Below are positions 1 through 9,741 of a stretch of DNA of 64,000 nt, in pieces. Source of the stretch: Salinibacterium sp. UTAS2018 (GTDB lineage: Bacteria; Actinomycetota; Actinomycetes; Actinomycetales; Microbacteriaceae); the NCBI RefSeq assembly GCF_004118935.1, contig NZ_CP035375.1:1550001-1614000 (forward strand), read 5' to 3'. The translations under genes were made by a program, and so were the position numbers. How positions within the stretch are numbered: the first letter of the stretch is position 1; every line of letters starts with the position of its first letter. The notes under the pieces were generated by a model, which saw nothing but the letters and a program-made list of their open reading frames with translations, searched no databases and was not told the DNA's origin.

Positions 1-175
1 ACGACTTTGTGAGCTTTATGCACGGGCACGCGTAGCGTTTCATGGTGCGGTTCGCTGTGCGGCCGCGAGTGAACGGCGGTTGCGGTGGTGCGTCGTTACC
101 GCCGTTGGCAGTCGCGCTGCACGCCTACGGCGAAATCCGTAGGGCACTGTCAGGGGTTGCGACGAAGATAGAGAT

Positions 176-3100
176 ATGAGCGACGTGCTCGGCAAATTTT
201 CGCCCGCCACCCGAGAGTGGTTCGAGGGCGCGTTCGATGCTGCCACCCCGGCCCAGCTCGGGGCATGGGATGCAATCTCTACCGGAGCCCATGCGCTCGT
301 CGTTGCCCCGACCGGTTCGGGCAAGACGCTTGCCGCTTTCTTGTGGGCGATCGACCAGCTGGCCTCGAGTCCACCGCCCGCGAACCCCAAGCAGCGTACG
401 CGCGTGCTGTACATTTCTCCGCTCAAAGCCCTCGGCGTTGACGTCGAGCGCAACCTTCGTGCTCCTCTCGTCGGCGTCACCCAAACCGCACGCCGGCTCG
501 GGCTTGGTGAGACGGACATCACCGTGGGCGTGCGATCGGGAGACACGACCCAGCAAGACCGGCGTCTGCTTGCCCGACTGCCTCCCGACATCCTGATCAC
601 GACTCCTGAGTCGCTGTATTTGATGCTCACTTCGGCGGCCCGCGAGACCCTCAAGAATGTCGACACGGTAATCATCGACGAGGTGCACGCCGTCGCCGCT
701 ACTAAACGTGGTGCGCATCTGGCGTTGTCGCTCGAACGGTTGGATGCTCTGCTCGCGAAACCCGTGCAGCGCATCGGCCTCTCCGCGACCGTGCGCCCGA
801 TCGAAGAAGTTGCGCGATTCTTGGGCGGCCGCTCCCCCGTGACGATCGTGCATCCGCCGTCGACCAAGACGTTCGAGTTGAGCGTCGTCGTTCCCGTGCC
901 CGACATGACGATTCCCGGCACGGTTGCTTCCGCGCGCGGCAAAGCCAGCGGCGGCGACGGCAGTGACGATGAAGCAACGCCCGAGTCGGCGGCATCCCTG
1001 TGGCCGCACGTCGAAGAGCGCATTGTCGATGCGATTCTCGAGCACCGCTCCACCATCGTGTTCGCGAACTCTCGGCGCCTCGCCGAACGGCTGACGGCAC
1101 GCCTCAACGAGATTTACGACGAGCGAATGAACGACGGCAGCGTCGACGGCGACGCAGCCCGAGCCCGCAGCCAAGCCAGTGCGGATGCCACCGCCTACGC
1201 CGCCCCGCAACAACCGTGGAAGCCACCCTCCGACATGATGGCGCAGGGCGGATCCACGATGGGCGCCGCCCCGCTGCTCGCCCGCGCGCACCACGGTTCC
1301 GTGAGCAAGGACCAACGCGCGATCATCGAAGACGACCTCAAAACCGGAGTGCTTCGTTGCGTCGTCGCGACCAGCTCGCTCGAACTTGGCATCGATATGG
1401 GTGCCGTGGACTTGGTGATTCAGGTCGAGTCGCCGCCGTCGGTCGCGAGCGGGCTTCAGCGCATTGGGCGAGCCGGGCATCAGGTCGGAGAAATCTCCAA
1501 AGGCATGCTGTTCCCGAAGCACCGCACCGACCTCATCCACACCTCTGTTGCTGTTGAGCGGATGCGCAGCGGACAGATCGAAGCGCTCTCGGTGCCGACG
1601 AATCCGCTCGATGTGCTCGCGCAACAGACCGTCGCGGCCGTCGCCCTCGACGAGATTGAGATCGAGGACTGGTTCGACACCGTGCGCCGCAGTGCGCCGT
1701 TCTCGACCCTGCCCCGCAGTGCATTCGACGCCACCCTCGACCTGCTGAGCGGCCTCTACCCGAGCGATGAATTCTCGGAGCTGCGCCCTCGCGTGGTGTG
1801 GGATCGCGTGGCCGGCACCATCAGCGGCCGCCCCGGCTCGCAGCGCTTGGCCGTCACCTCGGGCGGCACGATCCCCGACCGCGGCCTCTTCGGCGTGTTC
1901 ATGATCGGCGGCGAAGCCGGCGCTCCCGGCCGTCGCGTGGGCGAACTCGACGAAGAGATGGTCTACGAATCGCGCGTCGGCGACGTCTTCGCGCTCGGTA
2001 CCACCAGCTGGCGCATCGAAGACATCACCCACGATCAAGTGCTCGTCTCGCCCGCCTTCGGGCAGCCCGGTCGCGTGCCGTTCTGGAAGGGCGATGGCCT
2101 CGGCCGCCCGGCCGAGCTGGGCGAAGCTATCGGGGCGTTCACTAAGGAAATCGCTACGGCATCCGCTGACGATGCTCGCGCTCGGGCTGAATCAATCGGG
2201 CTCGACGAGCATGCCGTGAGCAACCTCCTCGCGCTGGTTACCGAGCAGAAGGCAGCGACGGGGCACGTTCCGAGCGACACGACTCTGGTGGTGGAGCGAT
2301 TCCGCGACGAGCTGGGCGACTGGCGCGTGATCTTGCATTCCCCGTACGGCATGCCCGTGCACGCACCGTGGGCCTTGGCGATTACGGCGCGCATCCGCGA
2401 ACAGCTGGGAGTGGATGGCGCCGCCATGGCCGGAGACGATGGCATCGTCGTGCGCATTCCCGACACCGATGCCGCGCCGCCCGGTGCCGACCTCTTTGTG
2501 TTCGACGCTGACGAGCTCGAACAGATTGTCACGGAAGAAGTGGGCGGTTCAGCCCTCTTTGCCGCGCGCTTTAGGGAGTGCGCTGCTCGCGCCCTGCTGC
2601 TGCCGCGTCGCGACCCCGGCAAGCGTTCGCCGCTGTGGCAACAACGCCAGCGGGCCTCGCAACTGCTGGATGTGGCGCGCAAGTATCCGAGCTTTCCGAT
2701 CGTGCTCGAGACCGTGCGCGAAGTGTTGCAAGACGTGTACGACCTGCCGGCGCTCACGGCGCTGACGAAGCGGATCGCGAGCCGCGGCATCCGCGTCATG
2801 GAGACCGAGACGGACGTGCCGTCGCCGTTCGCGCGCAGCCTGCTGTTCGGCTATATGGCCGCTTTCGTATACGAGGGCGATTCGCCGCTGGCCGAGCGTC
2901 GCGCGGCCGCGCTCTCGCTCGACCCGGCACTACTCGCCGAGCTTCTGGGCCGTGCCGAACTGCGCGAGCTGCTCGACCCCGATGTGATCGCCCAGACCGA
3001 GAACGAGCTGCAGCGACTGGTGCCAGAGCGTCATGCTCGGGATGCCGAGGGCATCGTCGATCTGCTGCGCGTGCTTGGCCCGCAGACCGTTGCCGAGATC

Positions 3101-4909
3101 GAGGCGCGCTCGCTCGTGATCGGCACTGCCCTCGCCACCGACTTGGCCGGGCTCGCGAAAGCGAACCGCGTGCTCGAAGTGACCATTGCGGGCGAACGCC
3201 GCTGGGCCGGCATCGAAGACTCCGCGCGACTGCGGGATGCGCTTGGGGTTCCGCTGCCCATTGGTGTGCCCGCCGCGTTCATCGAACCCGTTGACGATCC
3301 CGTCGGCGATCTCGTGAGTCGCTACGCCCGCACCCACGGTCCCTTCACACTCGCGGATGCCGCCGCCCGCTTCGGTCTCGGAACCGCCGTCGTGCAGGAC
3401 ACCCTGCGTCGCCTCGCAGCTGACCGCCGTGTCGTCGATGGGGAGTTTCGCCCCGGAGCGAGTGGCACCGAGTGGTGCTCGGTGGATGTGCTGCGACGCC
3501 TGCGCAGCCGCTCCCTTGCGGCACTACGGCAAGAGGTCGAGCCGGTGTCGCACGCGACGCTGGGACGGTTCCTGCCCGCCTGGCAACACGTTTCCGCTGC
3601 CGGTGACTCCCTGCGCGGTATTGATGGCTTGGCGCAGACCATCGACCAACTTGCTGGGTACTCGGCCCCGGCATCCGCGTGGGAGAACTTCATTCTGAGC
3701 GCGCGCGTACGCGACTACTCGCCCGCGTGGCTCGACGAACTGACGACCTCGGGTGAGGTGGTCTGGGCCGGGCAGGGTGCGCTGGCGGGTAGCGATGGCT
3801 GGATTAGTTTGCACCCGGCGGCGACCGCAGCGCTGACGTTGCCCGAGCCGGATCGCGACGGGCTAAGCGAACTGCAGCAGAACATTCTCGAGGCTCTAGC
3901 CGGTGGCGGTGCGTTCTTCTTTAGGCAGCTCTCGAACCAGGTCGGCAGCACCGATGACAAGGTGCTGCTGAAGGAGCTGTGGGATTTGGTGTGGCGTTCG
4001 CTCATCACCAATGACAGTTTTGCGCCGTTGCGCGCGCATCTCGGTGGGACGCAGCGGGCAACGCGGGCTCCTCGTCCGGCGCGGGCTCGGGCCTATCGCG
4101 GTCGCGTTTCGACGGTGGCGCAGGCCGGGCCGCCGAGCGCGTCCGGGCGCTGGGCGCTGCTCGAAACGGCCGAAGGTGACACGACGGTGCGGGCCAAGTC
4201 GACCGCCGAATTGATGCTCGAACGGCACGCTGTCGTCACGCGCGGCGCTGTCGTCAGCGAAGGCATCCGCGGTGGCTTCGCCCTGACGTACCGCGTGCTG
4301 AGCGGCTTCGAGGAAACCGGCCGGGCACGCCGCGGCTACTTCATCGACGGTCTCGGCGCCGCGCAGTTCGCGACCGGCGCGACCGTGGACCGCTTGCGTG
4401 GTTTCACTCGGGATCCGGATGCTGCGCCCGAACTTCGCGCGATCACGCTCGCCGCGACTGACCCGGCGAACCCGTACGGGGCTGCGCTGGGGTGGCCGGT
4501 GGTTGGCGGCGAGGATGCTGGGGCTGGCTCGGCGACAGGTACTCCCGCAGGGAGCGACTCGGACGCCCCCTCGTCGCCAGACGAAGGCTGGGCGACAGCC
4601 GCAAAGTCCGCCGCGGATGCTCCCAAGAAGCACCGCCCGGGCCGCAAGGCCGGCGCCGTCGTCGTGATGGTCGATGGCCACCTCGCCCTCTACTTGGAGC
4701 GCGGCGGCAAGTCCCTGCTCGCCTTCGATCTCGAGCCTGCCGTCGTGGATGCCGCGACGCGTTCACTCACGAGCACCCTCCGCGGCACCCTGCCCAAGCT
4801 GCGCATCGAGAAGGTCAACGGTGATTTCGCCGTCGGTACTCCCGTGGGCAAAGCCCTCGTAGAGGCCGGGTTCGTGGCAACACCGCAGGGGTTGAGACTT
4901 CGTGCCTGA
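176..4909 (+). CDS. lhr: Lhr-family ATP-dependent helicase
   Basis: Large superfamily 2 helicase, 1577 residues, which matches full-length bacterial Lhr (about 1500 residues) rather than the short Lhr core. A Q-motif-like TPAQ lies near residue 24, Walker A APTGSGKT at 44-51, Walker B DEVH at 168-171, a SAT motif near 200, and the second RecA lobe holds SSLELGIDMG and QRIGRAGHQ. The long C-terminal half is the Lhr-specific winged-helix and extension region. The family unwinds DNA and RNA-DNA hybrids and is linked to DNA repair. The stop overlaps the next gene, a Nei-type glycosylase, by 8 bases, so the pair is probably co-translated. A glycine/alanine/proline-rich stretch near residues 1440-1490 looks like a flexible insert. 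Confidence 0.95.
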   Translation: MSDVLGKFSPATREWFEGAFDAATPAQLGAWDAISTGAHALVVAPTGSGKTLAAFLWAIDQLASSPPPANPKQRTRVLYISPLKALGVDVERNLRAPLVGVTQTARRLGLGETDITVGVRSGDTTQQDRRLLARLPPDILITTPESLYLMLTSAARETLKNVDTVIIDEVHAVAATKRGAHLALSLERLDALLAKPVQRIGLSATVRPIEEVARFLGGRSPVTIVHPPSTKTFELSVVVPVPDMTIPGTVASARGKASGGDGSDDEATPESAASLWPHVEERIVDAILEHRSTIVFANSRRLAERLTARLNEIYDERMNDGSVDGDAARARSQASADATAYAAPQQPWKPPSDMMAQGGSTMGAAPLLARAHHGSVSKDQRAIIEDDLKTGVLRCVVATSSLELGIDMGAVDLVIQVESPPSVASGLQRIGRAGHQVGEISKGMLFPKHRTDLIHTSVAVERMRSGQIEALSVPTNPLDVLAQQTVAAVALDEIEIEDWFDTVRRSAPFSTLPRSAFDATLDLLSGLYPSDEFSELRPRVVWDRVAGTISGRPGSQRLAVTSGGTIPDRGLFGVFMIGGEAGAPGRRVGELDEEMVYESRVGDVFALGTTSWRIEDITHDQVLVSPAFGQPGRVPFWKGDGLGRPAELGEAIGAFTKEIATASADDARARAESIGLDEHAVSNLLALVTEQKAATGHVPSDTTLVVERFRDELGDWRVILHSPYGMPVHAPWALAITARIREQLGVDGAAMAGDDGIVVRIPDTDAAPPGADLFVFDADELEQIVTEEVGGSALFAARFRECAARALLLPRRDPGKRSPLWQQRQRASQLLDVARKYPSFPIVLETVREVLQDVYDLPALTALTKRIASRGIRVMETETDVPSPFARSLLFGYMAAFVYEGDSPLAERRAAALSLDPALLAELLGRAELRELLDPDVIAQTENELQRLVPERHARDAEGIVDLLRVLGPQTVAEIEARSLVIGTALATDLAGLAKANRVLEVTIAGERRWAGIEDSARLRDALGVPLPIGVPAAFIEPVDDPVGDLVSRYARTHGPFTLADAAARFGLGTAVVQDTLRRLAADRRVVDGEFRPGASGTEWCSVDVLRRLRSRSLAALRQEVEPVSHATLGRFLPAWQHVSAAGDSLRGIDGLAQTIDQLAGYSAPASAWENFILSARVRDYSPAWLDELTTSGEVVWAGQGALAGSDGWISLHPAATAALTLPEPDRDGLSELQQNILEALAGGGAFFFRQLSNQVGSTDDKVLLKELWDLVWRSLITNDSFAPLRAHLGGTQRATRAPRPARARAYRGRVSTVAQAGPPSASGRWALLETAEGDTTVRAKSTAELMLERHAVVTRGAVVSEGIRGGFALTYRVLSGFEETGRARRGYFIDGLGAAQFATGATVDRLRGFTRDPDAAPELRAITLAATDPANPYGAALGWPVVGGEDAGAGSATGTPAGSDSDAPSSPDEGWATAAKSAADAPKKHRPGRKAGAVVVMVDGHLALYLERGGKSLLAFDLEPAVVDAATRSLTSTLRGTLPKLRIEKVNGDFAVGTPVGKALVEAGFVATPQGLRLRA

Positions 4910-5762
4910 GGGTGATTCCGTCTATAAGGCGGCCGCCAAACTGCGGGCGGCTCTCGACGGCCAGATTCTCACCCGCACCGACTTTCGGGTGCCCGCCTTC
5001 GCGACGCTCGACCTCAGCGGCCAGGTCGTCACGAGCATCGTGCCGCGCGGCAAGCACCTGCTGATTCGGGTTGCGCCGGCCGCCGACTCCGTCGCTTCAG
5101 CAGCCTCGGGCGCAGTCACCGGCTCAGGCACAGGCGCAGCCGTCGAACCCGGCGGCGGCCTCACCATCCACAGCCACCTCAAGATGGAGGGCGTGTGGCA
5201 GATTTACGGCGCCGGGGAACGGTGGCGCAAGCCCTCCTACCTGGCTCGCGGGGTGCTGAGTACCGCATCGAAAGTGGCGGTAGGTTTTGAACTGGGGCTG
5301 CTTGAGGTGGTGCCCACGGCATCCGAAGACAGCATTGTGGGGCACTTGGGCCCTGACCTTCTCGGGCCGGACTGGGATGCCGAACTCGCTTTGGCGAACC
5401 TGCTGTCAGACCCAGCGCGTCCGGTTGCGCTCGCGCTGCTCGATCAGCGGAACCTCGCCGGCCTCGGCAACGTATTCGCGAACGAGTTGAGCTTTCTGCG
5501 CGGTGTGCGCCCCCACACTCCCATCGGCGAGATCGCGGACCCGAAGCGCCTCGTCGCGCTCGGCTACAAGGCGATCATGGTGAACAAGGACCGCCCGATC
5601 CGCAATCTCACGGGCCTGCCGCGCGGCAAGCCCCGCTACTGGGTGCACGGGCGGCGCGGCGAAGCGTGCCTGCGCTGCGGCACCCGCATCGAGTCGGATC
5701 AGCTCGGCACTGGCCCCACCGACACCCGCTACATGTGGTGGTGCCCGAGCTGCCAGAAGTAG
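4902..5762 (+). CDS. nei: Fpg/Nei-family DNA glycosylase (endonuclease VIII type)
   Basis: Base-excision repair glycosylase/AP lyase of 286 residues. The N-terminus MPEGDSVYKAA carries the catalytic Pro2 and Glu3 of the Fpg/Nei family after removal of the initiator. The middle has the helix-two-turn-helix region with LDQRNLAGLGNVFANE, and the C-terminus holds a CxxC...CxxC zinc finger (CLRCG to CPSC). MPEGDSV rather than MPELPEV points to the actinobacterial Nei group. GTG start at 4902 lies inside the end of lhr (8-base overlap). A glycine/serine-rich insert near residues 62-85 lengthens the N-domain. It probably removes oxidised pyrimidines; which Nei paralogue it is cannot be told from the sequence alone. 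Confidence 0.93.
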   Translation: MPEGDSVYKAAAKLRAALDGQILTRTDFRVPAFATLDLSGQVVTSIVPRGKHLLIRVAPAADSVASAASGAVTGSGTGAAVEPGGGLTIHSHLKMEGVWQIYGAGERWRKPSYLARGVLSTASKVAVGFELGLLEVVPTASEDSIVGHLGPDLLGPDWDAELALANLLSDPARPVALALLDQRNLAGLGNVFANELSFLRGVRPHTPIGEIADPKRLVALGYKAIMVNKDRPIRNLTGLPRGKPRYWVHGRRGEACLRCGTRIESDQLGTGPTDTRYMWWCPSCQK

Positions 5763-5860
5763 GGCTCACGCAGTAACAGGCAGTGTCGCGCTCCGCGCAG
5801 CCTGGGCTCGCCAATGCTCTGGAGCAATCCAAGCGCGTGTTTTCGACCCAGACGATTCAG

Positions 5861-6142
5861 CTAATCGTCGTTCCTTTGCTGCGACGAACGAAAGACCACG
5901 AACTCATCGCCCTCATACATCCTCGTACTCCGGCCATCAAAGAAAACAATGTCAACGCAATCCGACCCGTCTGGAACTAGCTCGACGATCGCTGAATCAA
6001 ATTGTTCACTCCAATCGCCTTCCTCCAGCTCGAACGGGAGCGTAATCACCATCCGCCGCCCACCGGGATCGGAATCATCGAAGTCAGCGAGAACGGGTGT
6101 CATACGAGCAAGAATGCCATCGAATGGTGCGCGTTTTGCCAA
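5861..6142 (-). CDS. Small hypothetical protein
   Basis: A 93-residue reading frame facing the repair operons, strongly acidic (many Asp/Glu), with alternating hydrophobic positions (VITLPFEL, CVDIVFFDG, EFVVFRSS) that suggest a small beta-rich cytoplasmic protein. I recognise no family. The longest version starts at a TTG (6142); an ATG at 6103 (MTPVLADF) would give an 80-residue product. Neither has a convincing ribosome site. The composition reads as protein-like and no larger gene occupies the opposite strand here, so I call it coding with moderate confidence. Flanking non-coding stretches are 98 and 220 bases. Confidence 0.5.
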   Translation of the reverse strand: MAKRAPFDGILARMTPVLADFDDSDPGGRRMVITLPFELEEGDWSEQFDSAIVELVPDGSDCVDIVFFDGRSTRMYEGDEFVVFRSSQQRNDD

Positions 6143-6362
6143 GGCCTGCCGTAGCGGATTTCACTAAGCCGAGCCCAATCGCTGCATCCGACTGATATTC
6201 GACACATGTGCTGGCGCCGCAGTTGACTCAGACAGCGTTCGCTCGGGACCTGGCAGTGTCGCGCGCCGCCGCATCCCGACTCGCCCATAGGCTGAAGAAC
6301 GAACAGTGCGCTGGGGCGAAGCCCCGACGCGCGCGCCTCGAGAAGCCCGAGAGAGATCATCA

Positions 6363-6761
6363 GTGAAGAAACAGATCAACGTCGTCGGTGCCGTCATCGT
6401 TCGCGAAGGCCTCATTCTCTGCGCCCAGCGCGGACCCCATGGGGCATTGCCCGGCATGTGGGAGTTCCCCGGCGGCAAGATCGAAGCCGGCGAGACTCCC
6501 CGCGATGCACTCGCACGGGAGATCACCGAAGAACTCGAGTGCGAGGTGGCCGTAGGCGAGCTGATCACCACCACTACTCACGAGTACGAATTCGGGATCG
6601 TCGTACTGACCACGTTCTACTGCGAGCTGCTGTCCGGCACGCCAGTGCTGACTGAACACGCTGAAGTTGTTTGGCTCTCGCCCGCAGAACTGAGCTCGCT
6701 TGAGTGGGCGCCTGCCGACATCCCGGCGGTCGAGCTGGTCCAGAAGGCGGCGAGCGCCTAG
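6363..6761 (+). CDS. mutT: MutT-like Nudix pyrophosphohydrolase
   Basis: A 132-residue Nudix hydrolase. The full Nudix box GX5EX7REUXEEXGU is visible from GKIEAGE through REITEELE. The preceding IVREGLILCAQR and FPGG are typical of 8-oxo-dGTP/(deoxy)NTP diphosphatases that cleanse the nucleotide pool. I chose GTG 6363 (MKKQINVVGAV) because it gives the usual MutT N-terminus and follows a GAGAGA ribosome site; an upstream GTG at 6306 adds an unlikely arginine-rich leader. The stop codon overlaps the GTG of the next gene (TAGTG), so translation is coupled to the PLD-helicase protein. That pairing suggests a joint role in handling damaged nucleic acid, which is inference. Confidence 0.93.
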   Translation: MKKQINVVGAVIVREGLILCAQRGPHGALPGMWEFPGGKIEAGETPRDALAREITEELECEVAVGELITTTTHEYEFGIVVLTTFYCELLSGTPVLTEHAEVVWLSPAELSSLEWAPADIPAVELVQKAASA

Positions 6762-9673
6762 TGGTAACCGACCTTCGCGAACTCGAGCCTTTCGGCCGTG
6801 ATGTCGAATTTGGGTACGTCGACAAGACCGTTCACGCTCCGCGAAGACTTCATCCTCATCTGGTTCTCAACACAGAGAACGATTCGATGCTGCGTGCGCT
6901 GCGAACTGAGCTGCAGCGAGCCACCTCTTTCACGTTTTCGGTGGCGTTCGTCTCGCCTCGTGCAATCGCATTACTCAAGCAGGAACTGATCGATTTCGAA
7001 GGTGTCGGGCGAATCATCACCTCCGACTATCTCGGCTTCAACTCGCCTGCCGCATTCTCGGAACTGCTCAATCTCAGAGAACTCGGGATAGATGTTCGCA
7101 TCCACAACGAGACTGCATTTCATCCGAAGGGCTATGTCTTTCAACAGCCGAGAGGCGTCACTGCAATTCTCGGTAGCTCGAACCTGACTGAGACCGCTCT
7201 AGCGAAGAACCACGAATGGAACCTCCGAGTCTCAGCAACCCGCGATAGCGACCTCGCCGAACAATTCACCAACCTTCTTGACGATGAGCTATTCAACTCG
7301 ACGCCTCTCACTCAAGACTGGATCGACGACTATGCCGCCCACTACCAACCTCCGGCGCTTCGCCCACGAGGCGGACGACGGTCGACCCCAGCACTCGATG
7401 AGCCAGAGACAGTCGGGTCGATCACTCCGAATGTCATGCAGGTCGATGCCCTTAGCGCGATAGCTACAGTCCGTGCGGCTCAGAAGGACCGAGCCCTCGT
7501 GATCTCCGCGACCGGCACAGGAAAGACAATTCTTTCTGCTTTGGATGTTCGCGCTGTCAATCCGCAACGCCTACTCTTCGTCGCCCACCGGGAGCAGATC
7601 CTCGACCGAGCCATCACCGAGTTCCAGAAAGTGCTCGGTGCGCCCAGAGCAGACTTTGGAAAGATCACCGGCAACGAGCGTGAGCCCGACAAGCGCTATG
7701 TTTTCGCCACTGTGCAAACTCTCTCGCAGCAGCACGTACTCGACAGCTTGGACCCCACCACCTTCGACTACATCCTGATCGACGAAGTACATCGTGCCGG
7801 CGCCAAGAGCTTCACGAGAGTCCTCGACCACTTTCAAGCGAAGTTCCTTCTGGGGATGACGGCTACGCCCGAGCGTACTGACGGCGAGAACATCTTTGAG
7901 TTGTTCGACTACAACGTCCCGTACGAAATCAGATTGAACACCGCTCTCGAACTGGAGATGCTCGCCCCGTTCCACTACTACGGGGTCGCTGACATCACAT
8001 TTGACGACGGCTTCACCACGACCGAAACAACTTCGCTTTCACGGCTTGTAACTCGAGAACGAATCGACCTGATCCTGAAGTCCATCGAGACCTACGGTCA
8101 AGCAGGAGCAAGCCCGCGCGGCCTGATCTTCTGCAGCCGCAAAGAGGAAGCGCACGCCCTCTCTGGTGAGCTCAACAAACGGCAACTTCGCGGAAAGCAG
8201 CTGCGCACAGTCGCGCTCACCGGCCAAGATTCGATCGAAGCGCGCGAGGCTGTAGTTGAACGCCTTGAGGCGGGTGAACTCGATTACGTGCTCACAGTAG
8301 ACATCTTCAACGAGGGTGTCGACATCCCCACCGTGAACCAGATCATCATGCTGCGCCACACTCAGTCGAGCATCGTGTTTGTTCAGCAGCTCGGTCGGGG
8401 CCTTAGAAAGGTCGACGGCAAGGATTACCTCGTCGTCATCGACTTCATCGGAAACTACGCGAACAACTTCCTCATCCCGATCGCGTTATTTGGTGATGAC
8501 TCACTCAACAAGGAGTCGATTCGCAAGAACCTCATCGCGGCCGAGGAGGTCGGAGTTCTCGCTGGCCTTTCTAGTGTGCGCTTTGACCGCATCTCTCAGA
8601 AGCGCGTTCTTGAATCGCTTGCAACCGTCAAATTGGATAGCTTTCAGAACCTCAAGAGCGCGATCGAAAGTGTGCGGAGACGCGTCGGTCGAGTTCCGCT
8701 GCTCTCGGACTTTTTGAAGTTCGAGTCAGTCGACCCTGTTGTTCTCGCGACAAAGATGGGGAACTATCCGGCGCTACTCGCCAAGGTCAAGGTAGCCGAG
8801 AACGAGCTTTCCGAGCAGGAATCACGAGCGCTCACGGTGGTCTCGAAAGAATTACTGACGGCCAAACGACCGCATGAGCTACTGCTACTGCGCGCGCTGC
8901 TCTCCAGCGGGCGCTTAGACGAAGAGTCCGCGGCGGCGACGCTCGCGTCCGCGGGGCTATCCGTCGACAACACCACTGTCAAAGCTGTCCTCCGCAGCCT
9001 CACTCTTGAGTTCAATACTGCATCCGAAGTCGCCATGTTCAAGACGTCGGGCCCGGCGATCAGGAACGACCATGGAGTTGCGGAGCTAAGCCCAGAATTC
9101 GCAGACGCGTACCGGACACAGGCCCCGTTTCGAGCCCACCTTGACGATGTGATCGACAGCGGCCTGCAACTCACGGCAGACCGCTACTCGCTCGCTGGCC
9201 CGTTCACTCCGGGCAGTCAGTATTCACGCAAGGATGCGAGCCGCCTTCTCAACTGGCGAAGCAACATGTACTCGACTATCTACGGATACAAGGTCGATAC
9301 CGACACGAGCACCTGTCCTATTTTCGTGACGCTTCACAAGTCCGAAGAAGTCTCGGAGAGCACTGCCTACGAGGATGAGCTGCTCGACTCCCACACCATG
9401 CTTTGGTACACGCGCAGCAGAACAACACTGGACACTAAAGAGGTACGCCAGATTTTGGACAACGCTGTCGACATCCACGTGTTCTCGAAGAAGAGCGACG
9501 CCGATGGCCCTGGCCACTATTACCTCGGCCAGGCAACCGCACAAAAAGCGGAGCAGACCACGATGCCGAATGGCTCAGGCAAAGAACTCTCAGTCGTTCG
9601 GATGCACTTGCGCTTCGAGAAGCCAATCCCCGCTGGCCTCTTCGACTACTTCCACACGAACTTGACTGATTAG
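6761..9673 (+). CDS. PLD-like/DEAD-DEAH helicase/DUF3427 protein
   Basis: A 970-residue multidomain protein. Residues about 35-200 are a phospholipase-D-like nuclease domain with the HPK of the HKD motif at 121-123 and GSSNLTETAL following. Residues about 225-590 are a superfamily 2 helicase: Walker A ATGTGKT at 250-256, DEVH at 341-344, MTATPERTDG near 366, and a second lobe with LTVDIFNEGVDIP and QQLGRGLRK. The remainder matches the layout of DUF3427. Start GTG 6761 overlaps the mutT stop. Base composition is less G/C biased than in lhr or recQ, hinting at a different history. The family is widespread but poorly characterised; repair or phage restriction are both plausible, and neither is shown here. 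Confidence 0.9.
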   Translation: MVTDLRELEPFGRDVEFGYVDKTVHAPRRLHPHLVLNTENDSMLRALRTELQRATSFTFSVAFVSPRAIALLKQELIDFEGVGRIITSDYLGFNSPAAFSELLNLRELGIDVRIHNETAFHPKGYVFQQPRGVTAILGSSNLTETALAKNHEWNLRVSATRDSDLAEQFTNLLDDELFNSTPLTQDWIDDYAAHYQPPALRPRGGRRSTPALDEPETVGSITPNVMQVDALSAIATVRAAQKDRALVISATGTGKTILSALDVRAVNPQRLLFVAHREQILDRAITEFQKVLGAPRADFGKITGNEREPDKRYVFATVQTLSQQHVLDSLDPTTFDYILIDEVHRAGAKSFTRVLDHFQAKFLLGMTATPERTDGENIFELFDYNVPYEIRLNTALELEMLAPFHYYGVADITFDDGFTTTETTSLSRLVTRERIDLILKSIETYGQAGASPRGLIFCSRKEEAHALSGELNKRQLRGKQLRTVALTGQDSIEAREAVVERLEAGELDYVLTVDIFNEGVDIPTVNQIIMLRHTQSSIVFVQQLGRGLRKVDGKDYLVVIDFIGNYANNFLIPIALFGDDSLNKESIRKNLIAAEEVGVLAGLSSVRFDRISQKRVLESLATVKLDSFQNLKSAIESVRRRVGRVPLLSDFLKFESVDPVVLATKMGNYPALLAKVKVAENELSEQESRALTVVSKELLTAKRPHELLLLRALLSSGRLDEESAAATLASAGLSVDNTTVKAVLRSLTLEFNTASEVAMFKTSGPAIRNDHGVAELSPEFADAYRTQAPFRAHLDDVIDSGLQLTADRYSLAGPFTPGSQYSRKDASRLLNWRSNMYSTIYGYKVDTDTSTCPIFVTLHKSEEVSESTAYEDELLDSHTMLWYTRSRTTLDTKEVRQILDNAVDIHVFSKKSDADGPGHYYLGQATAQKAEQTTMPNGSGKELSVVRMHLRFEKPIPAGLFDYFHTNLTD

Positions 9674-9741
9674 GAGCGTTTCGGCGCGAGCGCGCTACCG
9701 CCGAGCACCGAAAAGTCAGCACCCCCTGACACACTAGCCAC

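Noticed and set aside
125..2038. Long minus-strand frames opposite lhr
   Set aside because: Open only because of high GC third-position bias; the product lacks recognisable domains while the plus strand has full Lhr motifs.
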